Positions 5,060 to 7,847 of a stretch of DNA of 7,847 nucleotides are shown here, one piece after another. The notes below the pieces were generated by a model, which did not search any database, had not been told where the DNA came from, and was given only the letters and a program-made list of their open reading frames with translations. The translations under genes and the position numbers were made by a program. The DNA lies in contig CAMZKK010000233.1 in NCBI GenBank assembly GCA_947311175.1, positions 1 through 7,847 on the forward strand. The letters are read 5' to 3'. The DNA is from an uncultured Planctomycetota bacterium. GTDB taxonomy: Bacteria > Planctomycetota > SZUA-567 > JAFGNG01. Numbering within the stretch: the first letter of the stretch is position 1; every line of letters begins with the position of its first letter.

Positions 5060-6532
5060 ATGAAACATAAAAACATTATCCTATTTATTATATTTTCACT
5101 CTACAGCATAAATTCTGCCTTTGTAGCTGAAAACACAAAAAAACTCGATAAAAAACATCAGCTATTAGCAGAACTAAAAGCAGAGCAAAGCAAAAAGAAA
5201 AATTACTTCCCTTTTGAAAAAGAGGCAATGAAGAACCCAAATATTTGTCCGGTTTGTGGCAAATCATGGGATATGGTTGATGGCAAAAATATTCACGTTA
5301 ATTGTCTTAAAAAATTATTGCCACCAAAAATTGAGATTCGCTGTGGTTCTTGCGGTCAATATCTTTCTACCCGCATAAAAAATATTACATATAAAGCAGA
5401 ATTGATGGATAAAGATTTTTGTCCACATCCGCATGGTCCTAATAGACCGGTTTCAAATTTGGTTATATGCCCAAAATGTGGATATTCTGATACCATTGCT
5501 AATCACAAAAAAAGGTTATCTATGAAGCAACGAGCATGGGTGTTAAATACATTAGCTCCTGTTACCCAGAGAGAAATATTAAGGCTTTTACATTTAGATA
5601 TCAAAAAACTTAATATTACAGAACATAATGCATATAAAATTTTTATTGACCCTACAGTTACAGGTTCACAACAAAAGTCAGGAAGAGAATTAATTATTGA
5701 GAGCGAAGTGCCGGAATTTATTAGAACGGTAAATGCTCTTAAGTTTGCTGAGAAATTTTATCCAACTAATTTTCCCATTTTGGCTAGAGATAGTTGGTAT
5801 GCGGCATGGGCATATCGAAAAATTGTTGTTCAACCGATGACAAATAGCGAGTTAATGGATTCTGTCAATAGAATTATGGATATATTGGAAAAGAAGTTTC
5901 CAATCCCACCTGACCCTGAAGCACGAGTCAATGAGTTGGTGGTTTTGTATAAAGATAGTACTCTTTATCCATTAATTGATAGACAGGTTATGTTGATTCT
6001 TATGAGTGGAGATTATTTACGGCTTGGATTTAGGTCATGGGCAAAAGATTGTCTTTCTTCTGTGGTAAATACAGTCAAAAATGATTCAGCTTGGGCAAAA
6101 TTAAAGGCAAAAATTGGTGACAAAAAAGTAAAAATGCAAAGAGCAATACTTCGTAAAAATGCGAAAGAACGAATGTTTGCTATAGATAAAGAAGGTGTTT
6201 ATCTCAAAAAATCCGCAGAGTATTTACGCAAGGCATTGATTGTACATATTAAGACCAAAAAGGTTTTTAAAATTGATGAAATCCCTGCTAATGTATATTT
6301 GATTGGTGAATTTGAAAAGAGATTAGAGCACTACGGTAGAGCTTATTTTTGGTTAAAAGCTGCGTCAAAGATGCAACTACCAAATAAAAAAAGTGGGGCT
6401 GAAATATGGGCAATGGGAGAACTCGACAGTATTCGTTCTGCCGTGGGAAACAACCCGATAAACCCTTCTTCAAAAACCGACAACGCTATACTATCAACTC
6501 TTGCAAAAATGGTTCATTTGTCGAATCAATAA
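5060..6532 (+). CDS. Exported DUF2225-like protein: zinc ribbons plus helical (TPR-like) C-terminal half
   Basis: The 490-aa protein starts with a signal peptide: MKHK, a hydrophobic core IILFIIFSLY at 6-15, and cleavage probably after A20 or A23. A lysine-rich linker (24-55) follows. Three CxxC knuckles follow: C63/C66 (CPVC), C95/C98 (CGSC) and C137/C140 (CPKC), with C82, H79, C121, H123 and H125 between them. The block from about 95 to 142, with DKDFCPHPHGPNRP and ICPKCGY, matches the DUF2225 family pattern (known members have rDtDFCP...NPl...vCPkCGY). Residues from about 240 to 470 are helical, and VYLIGEFEKRLEHYGRAYFWLKAA looks like the last TPR-like unit of DUF2225 proteins. Known members are mostly about 200-300 aa and cytosolic, so the length and export are unusual. 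Function is unknown. It is followed after 8 bp by the glycosyltransferase gene. Confidence 0.85.
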   Translation: MKHKNIILFIIFSLYSINSAFVAENTKKLDKKHQLLAELKAEQSKKKNYFPFEKEAMKNPNICPVCGKSWDMVDGKNIHVNCLKKLLPPKIEIRCGSCGQYLSTRIKNITYKAELMDKDFCPHPHGPNRPVSNLVICPKCGYSDTIANHKKRLSMKQRAWVLNTLAPVTQREILRLLHLDIKKLNITEHNAYKIFIDPTVTGSQQKSGRELIIESEVPEFIRTVNALKFAEKFYPTNFPILARDSWYAAWAYRKIVVQPMTNSELMDSVNRIMDILEKKFPIPPDPEARVNELVVLYKDSTLYPLIDRQVMLILMSGDYLRLGFRSWAKDCLSSVVNTVKNDSAWAKLKAKIGDKKVKMQRAILRKNAKERMFAIDKEGVYLKKSAEYLRKALIVHIKTKKVFKIDEIPANVYLIGEFEKRLEHYGRAYFWLKAASKMQLPNKKSGAEIWAMGELDSIRSAVGNNPINPSSKTDNAILSTLAKMVHLSNQ

Positions 6533-6540
6533 TCTAAAAA

Positions 6541-7668
6541 ATGAAAATACTTGCTCTTGAACCATATTATGGTGGAAGTCACAAGGCATTTCTTGACTTG
6601 TGGGTTGCTTATAGTGTCCATAACATTAAGATACTTCATCTTCCCGCAAATAAATGGAAGTGGCGGATGCGGCATAGTGCCGTAACATTTGCAACTCAAG
6701 TTAATGGCTTTTTTGAAAAAGACAACTGTTTTGATGCTGTTTTTTGCAGTGATATGCTAAATCTTGCGGAATTTAAGGGATTAGCTTCTGCTTCTGTTGA
6801 TCGCCTTCCATCTGTTTTATATTTTCATGAAAATCAATTAACCTATCCTAATAGAGTTGAAGATTCTCGTGATCTGCACTTTGGATTAACCAATATTATT
6901 TCTGCACACGCTGCTAATATAGTAGTATTTAATTCTCACTGGCACAAAGAAGAATTTTTGAATGCAGGTAGAATTATTGCAAGGAAAATGCCAAATAATT
7001 ATTTTGAAGAGATTATTGATGCAATTGCAGTTAAGAGCATGGTTGTTTATCCGGGAATTGAAGTTAAAAATGCTGATAAACAAGCAACAAAAAGGTCAAC
7101 AGATTACCTTAATATTCTTTGGGCTTCTCGGTGGGAACATGATAAGTGTCCGCAACTATTATTTTCTGCATTGAAGATTTTAGCGGCAAATGGCGTTAAG
7201 TTTAAAATTTCGGTTATCGGTGAGCAGTTTTCCGAAATTCCTAACGTGTTCAAAGTAGCCAAAGAGGAATTTAAGGATAATATCGAGGCTTGGGGACATC
7301 TGAAACGAGATGAATACTATAGGCGTTTGGCAGATGCCGATGTCTTTGTATCTACCGCAATTCATGAATTTTTCGGAATTTCTGTGGTTGAAGCCATTGT
7401 TTCTGGGGCTGTTCCGGTTTTGCCAAATAGATTGGCATATCCAGAGGTGATAGGGGTGGATAAGTTTCCTCGTAACTTAAAATATTTTTATGATGGAACA
7501 GCAGAGGGACTTGCCCATAAACTACAAGTTATGGCAACAAGAAAAAAAGATGATGGGGTTTTATCCTTAGAAAAAAAACTAACTGACTTTATGAAAAGAT
7601 ATGAAATTCAAAGAATTGTAAATGAGATGGATGAAATTTTTATAGAAAATTTGACAAAATGTCGATAA
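6541..7668 (+). CDS. GT-B glycosyltransferase of the DUF3524/QTMAN family (putative tRNA-queuosine mannosyltransferase)
   Basis: The 375-aa protein is collinear with human QTMAN (formerly GTDC1). It shows EPYYGGSHK at 7-15, LPANKWKWR at 34-42, YFHENQLTYP at 94-103, VVFNSHWHKEEFL at 128-140, WASRWEHDK at 194-202, VIGEQF at 225-230, and the GT4-type sugar-nucleotide motif HEFFGISVVEA at 275-285 with E276 and E284. QTMAN transfers mannose from GDP-mannose to the cyclopentene hydroxyl of queuosine 34 in tRNA-Asp. The same activity in this bacterium is inference. The N-terminal Rossmann domain would bind the acceptor and the C-terminal domain GDP-mannose. There is no signal peptide, so it is cytosolic. 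The start lies 8 nt after the previous stop with no clear Shine-Dalgarno, so it is probably translated by coupling to the DUF2225 gene. It may instead act on another nucleoside or glycan. Confidence 0.88.
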   Translation: MKILALEPYYGGSHKAFLDLWVAYSVHNIKILHLPANKWKWRMRHSAVTFATQVNGFFEKDNCFDAVFCSDMLNLAEFKGLASASVDRLPSVLYFHENQLTYPNRVEDSRDLHFGLTNIISAHAANIVVFNSHWHKEEFLNAGRIIARKMPNNYFEEIIDAIAVKSMVVYPGIEVKNADKQATKRSTDYLNILWASRWEHDKCPQLLFSALKILAANGVKFKISVIGEQFSEIPNVFKVAKEEFKDNIEAWGHLKRDEYYRRLADADVFVSTAIHEFFGISVVEAIVSGAVPVLPNRLAYPEVIGVDKFPRNLKYFYDGTAEGLAHKLQVMATRKKDDGVLSLEKKLTDFMKRYEIQRIVNEMDEIFIENLTKCR

Positions 7669-7680
7669 ATATTGTATATT
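7651..7680 (+). promoter_or_regulatory. Strong sigma70-type promoter for the next, mostly unseen unit
   Basis: A perfect TTGACA (7651-7656) sits in the last codons of the glycosyltransferase gene and is followed after 18 bp by TATATT (7675-7680); GTATAT at 17 bp is the alternative. The start would be near 7687, giving a leader of about 115 nt before the first ATG with a strong ribosome binding site. Confidence 0.65.
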
Positions 7681-7685
7681 ATATT

Positions 7686-7803
7686 GGCTCTTTTTTTATT
7701 ATATGAAAGCAATGGTAATGAGCCTAAATTTCGTAGTTGATGCGAAATTTAATTGTTAATTCTAAATTCTAATAGCAGAATTTAGGGTGAAGGGAGGTGT
7801 ATT
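7686..7803 (+). promoter_or_regulatory. Structured 5' leader with two perfect 9-bp hairpins
   Basis: Arms TAAATTTCG (7725-7733) and CGAAATTTA (7743-7751) enclose a 9-nt loop. Arms CTAAATTCT (7762-7770) and AGAATTTAG (7777-7785) enclose a 6-nt loop, and two G-U pairs can extend the second. A further GGCTC (7686-7690) can pair with GAGCC (7720-7724) and would form the 5' base of the leader. The last hairpin ends 7 nt before GGAGG (7793-7797). I recognise no known riboswitch consensus. Confidence 0.5.
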
Positions 7804-7847
7804 ATGAGAGGTGGCTAATTATGACTTTAGATATTTTGGACTGGTGA
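7791..7847 (+). other. Gene start region with two mini-ORFs; downstream gene lies outside the window
   Basis: GGAGG (7793-7797) is 6 nt before ATG 7804, which opens only a four-codon frame (MRGG, stop at 7816-7818). Inside it, GAGGTGG is 6 nt before ATG 7821, which opens an eight-codon frame (MTLDILDW) whose TGA is the last codon of the window. The third frame, from GTG 7811 (VANYDFRYFGLV), is the only one still open at the edge. It may be the true coding frame, although its spacing from GGAGG (13 nt) is long. Confidence 0.3.

Noticed and set aside
7670..7697. Intrinsic terminator after the glycosyltransferase gene, suggested by a T7 run at 7691-7697
   Set aside because: The only stem before the T run is a 5-bp AT-only AATAT/ATATT several bases away. 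It is too weak, and the stretch is better read as promoter and early leader.
7821..7847. TGA recoding (tryptophan, glycine or selenocysteine) suggested by the frame ending in TGA at the edge
   Set aside because: No other gene in the window needs an in-frame TGA, and TGA is used as the stop of the gene ending at 1498. The frame is more simply a mini-ORF or a wrong frame.

Overview
The window is an AT-rich bacterial segment with dense, short-spaced genes. Shine-Dalgarno sequences are good for some genes and absent for others, and recognisable sigma70-type promoters stand in front of each transcription unit. Two proteins carry Sec-type signal peptides (an M16 peptidase and a zinc-ribbon DUF2225 protein). 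Every gene reads with the standard code. Nothing here fixes the phylum. The gene content (exported DUF2225 protein, bacterial DUF3524/QTMAN-type glycosyltransferase, stand-alone HDOD protein, sensor-less histidine kinase) and the small intergenic repeats fit an uncultivated Gram-negative-type lineage, but that is inference.

Layout. Positions 1-2064 are a minus-strand operon: an ISOC2-like isochorismatase-fold hydrolase, a CYTH-domain protein whose start overlaps the preceding stop by 4 nt, and an exported M16 zinc peptidase that runs off the left edge. It has its own promoter at 2109-2136. Positions 2065-2413 hold no gene, only a promoter and a cluster of small repeats and hairpins. Positions 2414-4904 are a second minus-strand block: a LOG-family (TIGR00730-type) protein, a small soluble histidine kinase, an HDOD protein with its own promoter, and tRNA-Pro(GGG), which begins one base after the HDOD stop codon. 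Positions 4905-5059 are a divergent promoter region. Positions 5060-7668 are a plus-strand pair: the exported DUF2225 zinc-ribbon/TPR-like protein, which looks leaderless, and a homologue of the tRNA-queuosine mannosyltransferase QTMAN. Positions 7651-7847 hold a strong promoter, a structured leader with two perfect 9-bp hairpins, a strong ribosome binding site and the start of something that leaves the window.

Functionally, the LOG-kinase-HDOD cluster looks like intracellular signalling without its input domain or response regulator. The right-hand pair joins an uncharacterised exported protein to a likely tRNA-modifying glycosyltransferase. No phage, transposase, CRISPR array or recognisable defence system is present. 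The best candidates for something new are the bacterial QTMAN homologue paired with an exported DUF2225 protein, the structured leader at the right end, and the HDOD-tRNA junction.
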